From: Nereocystis luetkeana
Lineage: Eukaryota; Sar; Phaeophyceae; Laminariales; Laminariaceae
Direction of reading: 5' to 3'
Assembly: GCA_031213475.1 (NCBI GenBank)
Contig: JARUPZ010000011.1
Coordinates: 3,181,001 to 3,245,000 of the forward strand
Length of the DNA stretch: 64,000 bases
Position numbers and translations under genes: made by a program
The notes under the pieces: model-generated
Told to the model about the DNA's origin: nothing
What the model saw: only the letters and a program-made list of their open reading frames with translations
The model's database searches: none
Part shown: piece by piece, positions 62,650 through 64,000 of the stretch
How positions within the stretch are numbered: the first letter of the stretch is position 1
How the letters are laid out: each line of letters opens with the position of its first letter

Positions 62650-64000
62650 CTTTTCTTCTTTTTTTAATGCCTATGTGTGGTTTGGGTTTAGATACGGGTG
62701 AAAAAAAAGTGATTAGTTGAGTTGTTTCATGTCTATGTAATAGATTTGGTTTGTGTTCTGGTATGAGAAAAAAACGGCTAGGTGAGCAATTTCATGTCTA
62801 CTTCTGATTTGGGTTTCGGTATGGGAAGAAAAATGATTATTAATAGTTGAGTAATTTCATGTCTAGATCCGGTTTGTGTTATGATACGGGGAAATAAAAG
62901 TGGTTAGTTAATTTTTCCAGGGCTTTTCGCGGGTCAGGTCAAACCTCACGGGTCGGGTCGGGTCGGGTCAGTTGATCCGACCCGACCCGCGAATTGTTTA
63001 AGGTACGTGACTTGACCCGACCCAATCCGCGAGATTTGGAAAGCCTTTTGACCCGACTCGACCCGTGATGTCTGAAAATCTCCTGACCCGACCCGACCCG
63101 ACCCGATCCGCGAGATTGCAAACCTCCTGACCCGACCCGACCCGACCCGTCACCTTTGGATTGACCCGTGAGACACGGGTTTCATGCGGGTCGGGTCACC
63201 TTGACCCGCGAAATCATTTATCTTGACCCGAAGGTTCGACCCGCGGATCTGGCCCGTGGGTCGGCACTTCAAAAACAATTGAATGCTAATTTTGGTGTCC
63301 CTCAGCGATACATGACCTGGCTGTAGTGAGTATGAATGTATGTGGGCATGTGTAGATGATTTTGACGGTATGTGAATGTTTGAATATGATACCAAAGGAG
63401 TATTATTGAGTATTGGTACAAGAGAAGCCTTTGGGTAAGAGAGCGGGAAGTGATTGAAGTGTCGGATCCGCGAGCCGAAGGCGAGGGTCCGACCCGCGGG
63501 TCAGTAGAAAACAATTCGCGGGTCATGCTGGCCCGAACCGCGAGTGACCCTCTTCTCGCGGGTCATGACCTGACCCGACCCGTGAGATTTGAAAAACTCT
63601 TGACCCGACCCGACCCGACCCGTGAGATTTGAAAAACTATTGACCCGACCTGACCCGACCCACGAAATTTGAAAACCTCTTGACCCGACCCGACCCGACC
63701 CGACCCGACCCGACCCGACCCGACCCGACCCGACCCGACCCGACCCGTGAGATTTTGAACACGTCCTGACCTGACCCGACCCGACTCGACCCGACCCGAC
63801 CCGATCCGACCCAACCCGTGACATTCTGAACAGTATGTGTACCGACCCGCGGGTCGGGTCATGACCCGCGAAAAACCCTGAATTTTTCCACGTCTAAATA
63901 TGTTTTTCGCGTTTTTGGTACGATAAACAAAATTGTTCGTTGAGTATTTTCATATCCAAATCCGGGTTGTGTTGTGATAAGGAAAAAAAAACTGGTTAGT
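62650..64000. repeat. ~62-68 bp minisatellite interrupted by the hAT-like element
   Basis: Units GGTTTGTGTTNTGATACGG...AAAAAAGTGRTTAGTTGAGT AATTTCATGTCTA recur at about 62655, 62720, 62785, 62850 and again beyond 63890 to the window end. The third unit has an extra TTAATA at 62838-62845. Confidence 0.9.
62918..63880. mobile_element. hAT-like non-autonomous element, 963 bp, with 8-bp target duplication
   Basis: Terminal inverted repeats CAGGGCTTTTCGCGGGTCA and inverse of CAGGGTTTTTCGCGGGTCA (one mismatch in 19). Flanked on both sides by AATTTTTC (62910-62917 and 63881-63888). CAGGG ends with 8-bp duplications define the hAT superfamily. The interior is almost entirely GACCC/GGGTC pentamers in ~40-bp blocks; no coding capacity. 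Confidence 0.9.

Overview
This is a eukaryotic nuclear window with intron-rich genes, long Gly/Ala/Ser/Gln-rich coding exons, GT-AG introns of 0.5-10 kb packed with transposable elements, and many satellites. The membrane core of the best-recognised protein is closest, from memory, to plant-type membralins. Together with the non-LTR elements and the low-complexity exons, this suggests an alga, perhaps a stramenopile such as a brown alga. That placement is inference; no rRNA or organelle marker is present.

Two genes could be assembled exon by exon, both on the minus strand. Every splice phase between the listed exons agrees. Gene 1 (16455 down past the left edge; six exons seen) encodes a low-complexity protein with two copies of an SH3-like barrel of the Tudor-knot/chromo-barrel type. 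Its first intron is 10.2 kb and holds most of the repeats between 4.8 and 15 kb. Gene 2 (44412 to 25999; eleven exons seen, start codon not found) is a membralin (TMEM259) homologue with an enlarged luminal loop, a CAG-coded Gln run, a GC-AG intron and a 500-residue disordered C-terminal exon. In animals membralin is an ER membrane protein of a ubiquitin-dependent quality-control (ERAD) complex. Weaker exon-like segments at 47-54 kb may be a third minus-strand gene or a 5' extension of gene 2.

The rest is mostly mobile and repetitive DNA: a degenerate LINE with endonuclease and RT (57.2-61.85 kb), a second 5'-truncated LINE (7.9-9.4 kb), 3' stubs of others ending in C-rich tails, a tRNA-derived SINE family, seven palindromic piggyBac-like MITEs (TTAA ends), eight TA-flanked MITEs, a 963-bp hAT-like element with a perfect 8-bp target duplication built almost wholly of GACCC/GGGTC pentamers, and several satellites (21-23, 39, 42.6-43.8 and 62.6-64 kb).

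The most unusual signal is a set of tiny TA-flanked insertions, TA-CC(A/T)GG-TA and TA-TTAA-TA. By eye the first occurs about thirty times and the second about twenty, against chance expectations of about 0.5 and 1 in 64 kb at even base composition. Comparing repeat copies inside the window shows that they are true 7-bp and 6-bp insertions that duplicate a TA. They look like excision scars of TA-specific cut-and-paste transposons, or a very small insertion system.
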